The notes below the pieces were generated by a model, which saw nothing but the letters and a program-made list of their open reading frames with translations, was not told where the DNA came from and ran no database searches. Shown here one piece after another: positions 24,826 through 34,300 of a DNA stretch of 64,000 nucleotides. The translations under genes and the position numbers were made by a program. The stretch is from an uncultured Clostridia bacterium. Its GTDB lineage: Bacteria > Bacillota > Clostridia > Christensenellales > UBA1242. Where the stretch lies: assembly GCA_944377165.1 (NCBI GenBank), contig CALWEJ010000008.1, positions 1-64,000 of the forward strand, given 5' to 3'. How positions within the stretch are numbered: the stretch's first letter is position 1; every line of letters starts with the position of its first letter.

Positions 24826-26565
24826 ATGAAAAAGGGTTATAAAAAATTACTATCCAATTTAATGCCATATGTTCGACCGCACAAAAGAGTTTTTATTTTG
24901 TCCGTGATTTTTGATTTGGTAGCTATAGTGTTTAATATGCTGATACCGTATTTTTCAGGGCTTGCAATAAACTGCATAATTGGAGTGAACAATGTAAATT
25001 TTAACCTTCTAATTGATTATCTAATTGTCATCTTCATACTTACTGCATTGAGTTCGCTTTTTAATTGGCTCGCTAGTTATAATATGAATATTTTGACTTA
25101 CAGAACAGGTCAATCTATACGTAGTTCTATAATTATAAAATTAAATAATGTTCCGATAAAATATATTGACAATAATTCGCACGGCGATATTATGAATACA
25201 ATGGTTGCAGATGTGGAAAACGTGACAGACGGATTTCTTTCTGGATTTAAAGCAATTGTTTGTGGAATATTTCAAGTTGTCGTTGTGATGGTACTAATGT
25301 TAGTATTAAAATGGCAACTTGCGTTAGTTGTTATCGTTATAGCTCCACTTTCGTTAGCGCTAGCAATTTTTATAACAAAAAGAAGTAAGCGCTTGTATCG
25401 TGAACGCGTCGAGATTCAGGGTGATTTGGGCGGATACACGGAAGAAATGATTACTAATATGAAGATTATAAAGGCATTTAATAGCGAACAAAAGACGATA
25501 GATAATTTCGTGACTATTAATGATAAAATGTTTGTGGCAAGCGAAAAATCGACCTTTTATGCGTCACTTGCAAATCCTACTTCGCGATTTGTAAATGGTT
25601 TAATGTATGGGTTAGTTGGTGTCACTGGTGCTATTATTGCGATAAAAGGTGGAATTACGATAGGTCAAATATCAAGCTTTTTAAGTTATGCGGACAATTT
25701 TACTAAACCTTTTAATGACATCACAAGCATATTCGCAGACTTAAATATTGCCGTTGCCAGTGCAAACAGAGTGTTCGAGCTCCTTGATGAACAAAATGAA
25801 AAATCGGATAAAAATCTTCCGAATATCAAAAAATGCAATGGAAATGTTGAATTAAAAAACGTCGAATTTAGCTATTCTCCGTCATTTAAATTAATTGAGA
25901 ATCTAAATCTTGATGTCAAGAAAAGTCAGCGCGTAGCAATAGTTGGGCCGACTGGTTGCGGTAAAAGTACTATAATAAATCTTCTAATGCGCTTCTATGA
26001 TGTAGATAGTGGTTCAATAAAAGTTAGCGGCAAAGATATTCGCAAGGTGACAAGAAAGTCATTTAGAAGTTTCTATGGTATGGTATTGCAAGAAAGCTGG
26101 TTATACAATGCTAGCATAAAAGATAACGTCGCCTATGGTAAAAGTGATGCTAGCATGGACGAGATTATTGAAGCGTGCAAACTCGCTAATGCAGATGCGT
26201 TTATAGAAAAATTGCCTAATGGATATGATACGATTATTACCGAACGTGCGGACAATATTAGTGCTGGACAGAAACAGTTGCTTTGTATTGCGCGAGTAAT
26301 GTTAATGAAACCGCCTATGATTATTTTAGACGAAGCAACTAGTAATATTGATACACGCACCGAAATGAAAATTCAACAGGCTCTAGATATTATTATGGAA
26401 GGGAAAACGTGCTTTATAGTGGCGCACCGACTATCTACTATTGAAAATGCAGATGTTATTTTGGTAATGAATAAGGGTAAAATCGTCGAACAGGGCACGC
26501 ATAAAGAATTATTAGAGAAAAATGGTTTTTATAGTCAATTATTTTATTCACAATTTGGAAATTAA
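24826..26565 (+). CDS. ABC exporter half-transporter, canonical-site subunit
   Basis: 579 residues with six membrane helices (about 1-320) and an ATPase domain: VGPTGCGKST, signature NISAGQKQL, Walker B MIILDEATSNID with the catalytic Glu, and H-loop IVAHRLST. It supplies the complete Walker B and H-loop of the heterodimer, while the upstream subunit carries the altered ones. GAGAGG overlaps the end of the first gene. Ends at a terminator. Confidence 0.93.
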   Translation: MKKGYKKLLSNLMPYVRPHKRVFILSVIFDLVAIVFNMLIPYFSGLAINCIIGVNNVNFNLLIDYLIVIFILTALSSLFNWLASYNMNILTYRTGQSIRSSIIIKLNNVPIKYIDNNSHGDIMNTMVADVENVTDGFLSGFKAIVCGIFQVVVVMVLMLVLKWQLALVVIVIAPLSLALAIFITKRSKRLYRERVEIQGDLGGYTEEMITNMKIIKAFNSEQKTIDNFVTINDKMFVASEKSTFYASLANPTSRFVNGLMYGLVGVTGAIIAIKGGITIGQISSFLSYADNFTKPFNDITSIFADLNIAVASANRVFELLDEQNEKSDKNLPNIKKCNGNVELKNVEFSYSPSFKLIENLNLDVKKSQRVAIVGPTGCGKSTIINLLMRFYDVDSGSIKVSGKDIRKVTRKSFRSFYGMVLQESWLYNASIKDNVAYGKSDASMDEIIEACKLANADAFIEKLPNGYDTIITERADNISAGQKQLLCIARVMLMKPPMIILDEATSNIDTRTEMKIQQALDIIMEGKTCFIVAHRLSTIENADVILVMNKGKIVEQGTHKELLEKNGFYSQLFYSQFGN

Positions 26566-26592
26566 AGATAGCTTTTGTGCTATCTTTTTTAT
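26564..26592 (+). terminator. Terminator after the ABC exporter
   Basis: AAAGATAGC (26564-26572) and GCTATCTTT (26579-26587), 6-nt loop, then T residues. The next 230 bp to 26824 are AT-rich and hold nothing recognised. Confidence 0.92.
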
Positions 26593-26824
26593 ACTTATAT
26601 TATTTCATTAAAATTTTATATAAAGAAAAATTGTTCAAATTAGTAATCTTATTTTTTAGTTAAGAATTTTAAATTAATAAGACTTTATTTCAAAATGTTT
26701 ATATTGAATAACATATCATTTTTATCATTAAAATGCTAAAAATTCTAAAAATATAATAATTAAATAAAAATTTAATATATTTTTAATAAATTTTAATTAA
26801 AATTTAATAATTTTATAAATAATT

Positions 26825-27931
26825 TTATTTCATTTTATTTTTATTGTTATTTAAATCAATAAATATTTTTCTATTATTTATAAGCCGTTCATCATTTGGG
26901 GAAAGAATTATTGCATTTTCTACTGCTTTAATGGCTTTATCATATTGACCGAGATAATAATAACACATTGACAAATAATCATAACCACTACTATTCCAGC
27001 AAGTAGGAGTGGACATATAATTTAATGCACGCTCTTTAATCTTTAACATTTCATTAAAATAGAATGCGCTCATTAAAAAATTTCTTTTTCCGTAATAGGT
27101 AAGCGCTAACTCGTAATAAGGCTCGCGCATATAGTCCGCTTCTAATACTGCACGGTGAAGGTATTCGATTTTCTTATTTATATTGCCTTTATATGAATAG
27201 CATTGCGCGATGTATCTAAGACTAGCGCTCCTTTCTGCGTCCCAGTTTGCAGTAGGTAAGGTTAAGTGACGTTTTAAAGTTTTAATCGCCTTATCATATT
27301 CGCCGTGGAACATATACTCACGACCTAAATAATGAACGTTTCGGTCGTCCATTGGGTTTTCTTTAACAGACAATTCTAACAGTTTCAAATAGCTTGCGCG
27401 CGATTTTGTATTATCTGCTCTATGGTTAAGCTGAATATTAGGTAAATTAAGTGTTTCAAAGTTTGAATTAAATCCATCGATTAAAGTAAGAATTTCGTGG
27501 ACAGGATAAGTCCACTTAAACATTCCATATTTATGCACTTTGTCTGCCATAAAAACCACACCTTCGCTTCCGTCTGGATTGAAGTTCCAAGTGTATCTAT
27601 ATCGCGCACGTCCAACACCATCGTGCCAACTATCTCTTAAAATCTTCGACCAACCCGGCTCAAACATCTCATCAATATCTACGCATACACATATATCAGT
27701 GTCTTTTGGAATAAGTTCCATACTATCATTTCGCGCTACGTCGAATCTGAAATTGCTATATTGCTTTTGAGTGCATATTATATTAAGCTCTTTAAATTTT
27801 TCATATGAGCCGTCCGTACTACCTGTATCAAGCACGCAGACATAGTCTGCTTCTTTAACACTATTGTACCAACGCTCAATAAATTTTTTTTCATTTTTTG
27901 CTATTGCATAAACACAAATTTTATAACTCAT
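26825..27931 (-). CDS. Family 2 glycosyltransferase with TPR repeats
   Basis: 368 residues. The N-terminal GT-A domain begins IAKNEKKFIERW and has VLDTGSTDGSYE and VCVDIDEMF (the DxD-type metal site). From about residue 180 on are tetratricopeptide-like helical pairs, including YLGREYMFHGEYDKAIKTLK and YLSMCYYYLGQYDKAIKAVE. Such proteins transfer sugars to surface glycans or proteins. The start has no ribosome binding site; TTAACA-18-TATAAA lies 5 nt before the ATG, so it is probably leaderless. Confidence 0.88.
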   Translation of the reverse strand: MSYKICVYAIAKNEKKFIERWYNSVKEADYVCVLDTGSTDGSYEKFKELNIICTQKQYSNFRFDVARNDSMELIPKDTDICVCVDIDEMFEPGWSKILRDSWHDGVGRARYRYTWNFNPDGSEGVVFMADKVHKYGMFKWTYPVHEILTLIDGFNSNFETLNLPNIQLNHRADNTKSRASYLKLLELSVKENPMDDRNVHYLGREYMFHGEYDKAIKTLKRHLTLPTANWDAERSASLRYIAQCYSYKGNINKKIEYLHRAVLEADYMREPYYELALTYYGKRNFLMSAFYFNEMLKIKERALNYMSTPTCWNSSGYDYLSMCYYYLGQYDKAIKAVENAIILSPNDERLINNRKIFIDLNNNKNKMK

Positions 27932-27936
27932 AATTT

Positions 27937-27966
27937 TTTATATGAATTTATGCTAAAGTTTGTTAA
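27937..27966 (-). promoter_or_regulatory. Promoter of the glycosyltransferase gene
   Basis: Minus strand: TTAACA (27966-27961), 18 nt, TATAAA (27942-27937), 5 nt, ATG at 27931. The next 150 bp towards 28121 are AT-rich and show nothing else. Confidence 0.6.
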
Positions 27967-28121
27967 ATTAAAAATATATAATATTTATAAAAAATTAAAA
28001 CTATTAATAATAGTTAAAAATATTAAAAAATCATAAAATTTATGTTCTTTTATTGCATATTACGTACTTTTTATCTATTTTTATTGATTTTATTTTTATT
28101 TTTTATTTATTTAAAACATAT

Positions 28122-28150
28122 TTGCAAAATTAATTAAATTTATGTATAAT
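28122..28150 (+). promoter_or_regulatory. Promoter of the macrodomain-like gene, leaderless
   Basis: TTGCAA (28122-28127), 17 nt, TATAAT (28145-28150), then 6 nt to the ATG at 28157 with no Shine-Dalgarno site. Confidence 0.85.
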
Positions 28151-28156
28151 TATTAA

Positions 28157-28843
28157 ATGGAAGAAATAAACGAAAATAATAAAAAAATCGAACTAGAGTT
28201 TGCGCTTTTAAAGATATTGTTAAAAGAATGCGAAATAAAAATTGATAATGACAAAATAGAGCATAATACTTATAGATGGATGATAAATAAGCTGATTTTA
28301 ATGCGCGCGGATTTACCGCTTAGAGAAGAACTTTTGTCGCTTCAAGATAAGTTGCTATTAAAAGAAAATCAAAGTAGTTTGATAGATTTAAATAAAATTA
28401 AGTTCTTTGGAAGAATAAAAAGTGTCAATTTTTCGCTATTAGATAGCAATGCGGACTGCCTAATTATTTTAGTTGATTCATTTTTTGATTATAATTTTAA
28501 TGAAAATGAAATTAATTCACAAATTATTTTAAAAGCGGGGTTGGAATTTAAGCGGGATTTATTTTCGATACAAAAAGAAATGACTTATTCGTATAATGAT
28601 GAATTTAATGTTATTAAGGGAAGAATTTTAAACTCGAAATATGTAGTTGAAATTTTAAAATCTGAAATTGAGAGGCAAGATAATTTCGATAAAAAATTTT
28701 CTAATGTGTTAAAATTTATTAATGAAAATAATTTAAAAACTATAGGATTAATTATAGGCAATACGTTAGATAAAGGAACTTTAAATTCAATAATAAAGCA
28801 ATTAAAACATAATAAAAAGTTAAAAATATTTATAAATTTTTAA
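28157..28843 (+). CDS. Degenerate zinc-macrodomain (ADP-ribose hydrolase-like) protein
   Basis: 228 residues, shorter than the 260-270 of zinc-containing macrodomain hydrolases. The N-terminal helical part with YRWMINKL and ADLPLREELLSLQDKLL matches the LWRALINQRPALPLSKDYL region that precedes the macro fold in those enzymes. INSQIILKAGLEFKRDL corresponds to IDNAIHxxAGxxLRxxC, and IKGRILNSKYVVEIL to the following strand (xxLPxxYIIHTV). The ADP-ribose-binding NAAN segment and the Cys/His zinc ligands are absent, so it is probably a non-catalytic relative. The assignment is from pattern matching by eye and could be wrong. ATG is at the transcription start. Confidence 0.55.
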   Translation: MEEINENNKKIELEFALLKILLKECEIKIDNDKIEHNTYRWMINKLILMRADLPLREELLSLQDKLLLKENQSSLIDLNKIKFFGRIKSVNFSLLDSNADCLIILVDSFFDYNFNENEINSQIILKAGLEFKRDLFSIQKEMTYSYNDEFNVIKGRILNSKYVVEILKSEIERQDNFDKKFSNVLKFINENNLKTIGLIIGNTLDKGTLNSIIKQLKHNKKLKIFINF

Positions 28844-28930
28844 AAATTTAATAAAAATTAATTAAAATTTTAATAAAATTATCAAAAATTTAATATTTTT
28901 TATAATAAATTTTTATTTTTTTATAAATAA

Positions 28931-29404
28931 TTACAAATATTTATATATTTTTATATTTTTATCTTCGAGTACAGTCATTACATTTTTAATTATATTAATT
29001 AATGAAATTGTGCTGAAATTAGCAAGGGTTTTGTAATATTGCTTTTCTTCATTATGTTCCCATAAAGAGAAATTTTCTAAAGCGGAGGATAAGCATTTAA
29101 CAAAAGTAAATATGTTGAATGTTTTTACTTCCTTTACACTAATGGAAATAGAAAAAGAAGATTTTAAATTATCACAAATTTTATCTAACTCTTTTTTTGA
29201 TTCACAAATCACATCTCTTATTTTTTTATTTATATCTGGAGAAATACCTAAGCATATTTGTTTGCATTGCTCTAAATCGGTATATATCAAATTTATAAAG
29301 ACATTCCTGTCTTTTGGCTTAGTTTCATATGCGTGCATTAAGTTTAAATATGATTCGTTATCTAATATGGGGAAGTCATCATAATACGGTTTATTATATT
29401 CCAT
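28931..29404 (-). CDS. Hypothetical protein, unknown family
   Basis: 157 residues, soluble and largely helical, acidic N-terminus. No signal peptide or known motif. No clear ribosome binding site; TATATT (29415-29410) lies 5 nt before the ATG, so it may be leaderless, but the -35 is weak. It is convergent with the macrodomain-like gene and flanked by AT-rich DNA. Confidence 0.6.
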   Translation of the reverse strand: MEYNKPYYDDFPILDNESYLNLMHAYETKPKDRNVFINLIYTDLEQCKQICLGISPDINKKIRDVICESKKELDKICDNLKSSFSISISVKEVKTFNIFTFVKCLSSALENFSLWEHNEEKQYYKTLANFSTISLINIIKNVMTVLEDKNIKIYKYL

Positions 29405-29453
29405 ATTTTAATATATTTAAAGACTATATATTTTAGAATTAAAACGCGCAATG

Positions 29454-29485
29454 AAAAAGACTTTACTTGTTAGCAAAGTCTTTTT
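29454..29485. terminator. Terminator after cysS
   Basis: AAAAAGACTTT (29454-29464) pairs with AAAGTCTTTTT (29475-29485), with a 10-nt loop. The minus-strand transcript from cysS would end here. Confidence 0.9.
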
Positions 29486-29563
29486 ATTATTTAACAATTA
29501 AAATAACTATTATATTAAATTATTAACCAGCGATATTAAACTTTAATATTATACTTTCAATAA

Positions 29564-30949
29564 TTATTTTTTAGACAATTCGTATTCGTTTTTAGGTTTA
29601 TCTGTAATTATATAACCTAATTCTGAAATTCTATCGCGGAGCAAGTCACTTGTCGCATAGTCTTTATTGTTGCGCGCTGATTTGCGTTCTTCAGCAAGGT
29701 CAATTATTTCTTTAGGGATATCTAATTTTGCAGGTTTAATTTCAGCTAATCTTAATCCTAAGAAATGGTCAAAATCTAGCGCTAAATTATATATATCTAC
29801 ACTAAAAGGATAATTTTTTAATGCGTCCCACAATACAGAGAGTGCGAGTGGAGAATTTACATCGTCTGCTACATATTCACTAAATTTTTGCTTTAGTTCA
29901 TCGATTTTAGATTGTTCTATGTGATTAGTGCCGTTTTTGTGATTTAATAGTAAACGTGACAAATTCTTATAACTTTCTTTAGCGCTATTAAGCGCATCGA
30001 ATGTGAAGTTTTGAGGCTTAGAGTAGTGTGCGGATAAATAGAATAGACGTAAATCCATAGGAGAATAACCGCGCTCTTTTAGTGAAGATAATGTATAGAT
30101 TGCGCCTTTAGATTTACTCATTTTACCGCCGTCGAACATTAAGTGCTCCAAATGGAACCATATATCAACGACTTCGTGGCCACATCGCGCATAATTTTGT
30201 GCTATTTCATTTTCGTGATGGACGGTTTTGTGTTCTACACCACCGCCGTGCAAATCGATATGTTCGCCTAAAAATTTGTTGCCGATAGCACTACATTCAA
30301 TGTGCCAGCCCGGATAACCTACGCCCCAAGGGCTATCCCATTTTTGAATATGATTATCTTTCGCGATAACCCAAAGTACGAAGTCAGCAGGATTTCTTTT
30401 TTCTTCATCGACTTCAATACGCGCGCCAAAGCGCTTTTCGTTTTGATTCATTCCACCTAATTTACCATAATTAGGATATTTGCTAGTATCGAAATATACA
30501 CCATTCTTAGTGATATATCCATAACCGTTATCTAAAATCTTTTGCACAAAATCGATAATTTCTTTTATTACAAAAGTTGCTGGACAAATATGTTCAGGGT
30601 CCTCAATATTTAAATCTTTCATATCGCTATGACATAAATCCCAATAAAATTTTGCAATTTCTTCAGGCGATTTGTGTTCACGCTTTGAAGCAACTTCCAT
30701 CTTATCTTCTCCGCTGTCTTCATCGCTAGTCATATGTCCTACGTCTGTTATGTTCATAACGTGGTTAATATTGTATCCTAAATATTTAACTGCGCGACGC
30801 ATACTATCCATAACAAAAAATGCACGCATATTACCAATGTGCTGAAACCAATATACTGTCGGCCCGCAAAAATAGAAATTAACTGTATTGTTAATTGGAC
30901 GAACGGCTTGTTTTGTTTTAGTTAATGAATTAAAAACTTTAAGTTCCAT
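29564..30949 (-). CDS. cysS: Cysteinyl-tRNA synthetase
   Basis: 461 residues, usual length. Contains FCGPTVYWFQHIGNMR with the HIGH-like HIGN and a zinc-ligand Cys, GWHIECSAIG, HHENEIAQ, and KMSKSKG (the KMSKS signature). It charges tRNA-Cys. AGAAGG precedes the ATG. TTGACT-17-TATAAT on the minus strand (30999-30971) is its promoter. Confidence 0.97.
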   Translation of the reverse strand: MELKVFNSLTKTKQAVRPINNTVNFYFCGPTVYWFQHIGNMRAFFVMDSMRRAVKYLGYNINHVMNITDVGHMTSDEDSGEDKMEVASKREHKSPEEIAKFYWDLCHSDMKDLNIEDPEHICPATFVIKEIIDFVQKILDNGYGYITKNGVYFDTSKYPNYGKLGGMNQNEKRFGARIEVDEEKRNPADFVLWVIAKDNHIQKWDSPWGVGYPGWHIECSAIGNKFLGEHIDLHGGGVEHKTVHHENEIAQNYARCGHEVVDIWFHLEHLMFDGGKMSKSKGAIYTLSSLKERGYSPMDLRLFYLSAHYSKPQNFTFDALNSAKESYKNLSRLLLNHKNGTNHIEQSKIDELKQKFSEYVADDVNSPLALSVLWDALKNYPFSVDIYNLALDFDHFLGLRLAEIKPAKLDIPKEIIDLAEERKSARNNKDYATSDLLRDRISELGYIITDKPKNEYELSKK

Positions 30950-30970
30950 ATATACCTTCTTACTTATTAA

Positions 30971-30999
30971 ATTATATTAAAAAGTGTTAATAAAGTCAA
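30971..30999 (-). promoter_or_regulatory. Promoter of cysS
   Basis: Minus strand: TTGACT (30999-30994), 17 nt, TATAAT (30976-30971). Short leader; no attenuator or T-box seen. Confidence 0.88.
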
Positions 31000-31322
31000 C
31001 TGTATATTTCCTAGATACAAAAAGAATAGATAAAAGAAATAAAATTCTTAATAATAAATCAGAAATAAAAATAAATAAAAATATGAAAATTTTTAAAAAT
31101 TACAGAAAAATATATAAATTTTTAACGAAATTATCATAAAATACATAAAATTTTTCAAATTTTTAATTATTTTTCAATTTTGTATTAAATTTTCATTTTT
31201 TAATTGTTTTTTATATTTTTATATTTCGAAAATTTTTCAAAAATTAAAAAGTCCAAAAATTAATATATAAATAATATATTTAATATTTTTTTGAATTTAT
31301 GCGATATTTATTTGATAAAATT
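31000..31322. other. AT-rich intergenic spacer
   Basis: About 320 bp of A/T-rich DNA between the cysS and giant-operon promoters. No gene or RNA recognised. Confidence 0.6.
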
Positions 31323-31351
31323 TTGACAATGTGTTAAACTATTTTTAAACA
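31323..31351 (+). promoter_or_regulatory. Promoter of the giant surface operon
   Basis: TTGACA (31323-31328), 17 nt and TAAACA (31346-31351). The start is about 15 nt before AAAGGGG, the ribosome binding site of the first gene. Confidence 0.6.
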
Positions 31352-31375
31352 ATTTTAGACATAAAAGGGGTAAAT

Positions 31376-34300
31376 ATGTCAAGAGTGAAAAATAAAGGAA
31401 TATTTGTCATATTAATTTTATCTTTCCTTTCATTTTTTGCATTCGGTTGCGAAAAGGAAGTTCGCGTCGATGATATATATTTCACGGAAGAAAATATAAC
31501 ATTAGTTGTTAATGAAACATATAGTCCTAAGGTTGTAGTTCAGCCTAGTTATGCTGATAATGTCATTTATACGATAACAAGTACAAACACTGAATATGTG
31601 TCAGTTGAAAATAATTTAGTTAAAGCAAATAAAGTCACCGACAATAATGCGGTTTACTTACAAGTCACTTCGAATGATAATAATCTTAAAACTGACTTAG
31701 TTCGTGTATATGTAATTGCGGAAACTAAAGTTTTAGAAACTCCACGCGATTTATCATATAATGCGATGGACGGCACAATTTCTTTTAAATCAGTTGAAAA
31801 TGCAAAATCTTATATGTTGCGTGTCAATGGACAAGATGTTAATATTGGTAATGTCAATACAATATCATTAAGCGATTTGTCAGCGCTCTTAAATAAATCG
31901 GTATATGACCAAGAACTTAATATTCAAGTATGCGCCATAGCAAATAATAATACAGGAGCATATTTAAATTCTGAATTTTCTTCTAGTATTTTCTTTTATC
32001 AAACTAGCGCACCTAAAGATGTTAAGATAACTAACGGAATCTTATCATTTAGCAGTAATGCTTCTAAATACGTTATTACGCTAAACGATGAAGAAATATT
32101 AACTACAAGTTTAACTACTGTCAATTTGACCGACTTGAATGAAAAATATGCGGGATTAGTAGGAGAATTATGCGTCAAGGCAGTCACAGAGAAGACATCA
32201 TCTTCAGTGGCTTACTATGATGCTAAATCTTCTAATATTAAAGTGAGCGTTTTAGGTAAAGCGAATGTCAGCATACAAGCGGGAATGTTGTCTTGGAATA
32301 ATGTCACATATGCGGATTCTTATAACGTATATTTGGACGCAGTTTTACAAGCAAATGTTAAATCTAATTACATTTCATTATCTGAATTAAAAGATTATAC
32401 TAATATAGTAAATAACAGCACAGATTACTCTATAAATATAGAACCTGTTCTAGCACAAAACAGCACAAATATTTTAAAGACAAAAGTTAAGAGCAATCTC
32501 GTATTAGTAAACAAACTTGCCGACCCAACATTAACAAATGAAGGCGGAATTGTTAGCTGGAATGCCGTCGAAAATGCAACACAATACATATTGACACTTT
32601 CATATACACTGAATGAGGAAGAAATTAATCAAAATTTAACTATCAGCGGAACAAGCTTTTCAATAGAAGACGAATTATTCCCAGCAAACACTGAATACTC
32701 ATTCACGGTTAAGGCGATTAATACTAAGACGAGCGGAACGTACTACATAGACTCTAATGTAAGTGAAATAAAAGTTTTTAAAGAAAATGATGCGGAAGCA
32801 TATATTGAGGATTATAAGTTAAAAATACCTTCTTCTATCTTAGATAAGTATTCTATTATAATCGACGATAATGAAGAAATAGTCCTTACAGCAGATAACA
32901 ATATAATTGAATATGATTTGTCAACTATACAATTTAACACGGGCAAACATACAATCTATGTACGTCATTTAGGCGACGGCACTTCATCTAGTAGTAATCA
33001 AACACAAGTTGAATTCACGCAATTAGGACAACTTGACAACTTGGAAATTGTTGATGGAGTTGCAAGCGGAAGTTTGTCAACTGAATATGAAGCACTATCA
33101 TTTACTATTTATAGCAACGAAAGTGAAGTGTACTCTACTGAAGGCGAAAATTGTTTAATCAATTCAACCGATAGTACATTAGAAGGATATTTGGTAAGTG
33201 GTGATTACACTCTATCTGCCTTTGCATTAGGCGACGGAGCAAACACCTTTACAAGCAAGGAAATATCTACTATCACATTTAAAGTTTTAGCTACACCGTC
33301 ATTTAATATAGTTGAAAAAGATAGTACAAACATATCTTTTGCCAATGTAGATAATGCTAGCAAATATTTGTTAACTGTTGACGACGAAGAAATTTTACTT
33401 GATACGAACAACTATACCTTCGTAATCAATGCAGGACAAACAATTAACTTTAAAGTACAAGCTATGGGTAATAACGGAAATGTTTTAGACTCTGCACCTT
33501 CGAAAAGTTATAGTGTAATGAAATTAAATACACCGGCGCTTAGTTTTGATAATGCAACAGATGTAATATCTAAAACGGATAATAATTCCAGCGATTTGAT
33601 TTTAAGCTATTCATTCGCACAGGCAGTAAACGGAATGTTAAAGCCAGTCCTTGATTACGACTTTGCTAGTACTTACGAATATTTCGAAGCAGGTACAAAT
33701 TCTTTCGCATTAATGTTGATTGCGCGTGACGCGGATATTGATAACAATATTTCATATTTAAATTCAGATAGCACAAGCATAACCGTTGACGTAATAAGTG
33801 GAGAAACGGCAATCAGTACTAATGCTGAAAATAAAATTGTTATAACTTCGCAAGATAGCACAGAGCATAAATTCATAATGAATATCACTAGAGGAGATTA
33901 TAAATTATCATTAAATGGTGCTGATGGAGTTTTAGCTGATGAAGGAGGATTAATTTCACTACCATACACATTTGATAATGGTGTATATTATGTGGATATC
34001 TTAAATGAAGATTATTCAAGCAAAATTGACGAGCTCACTAATGAATTCTCCGTACAAGTAAAATTCCTTGCAGATAATGAAAATATGGCAGATAGTACAC
34101 TTTCAGATAGTAAAAATATTTTGTTTGAGAGTGCGACAACGTTTAATCAAGCTAACTTTGACGAAAGGCACATAGCATTCAATAATTTAGCAAAAGGTTA
34201 TCAAGATTATGCCTTACTAATAAATGATAAATATACACTTAATTTACTAAGTGACGCAGTCATATCAGATGCCGATGCTGGAGTTATCAAAGTTGACGTT

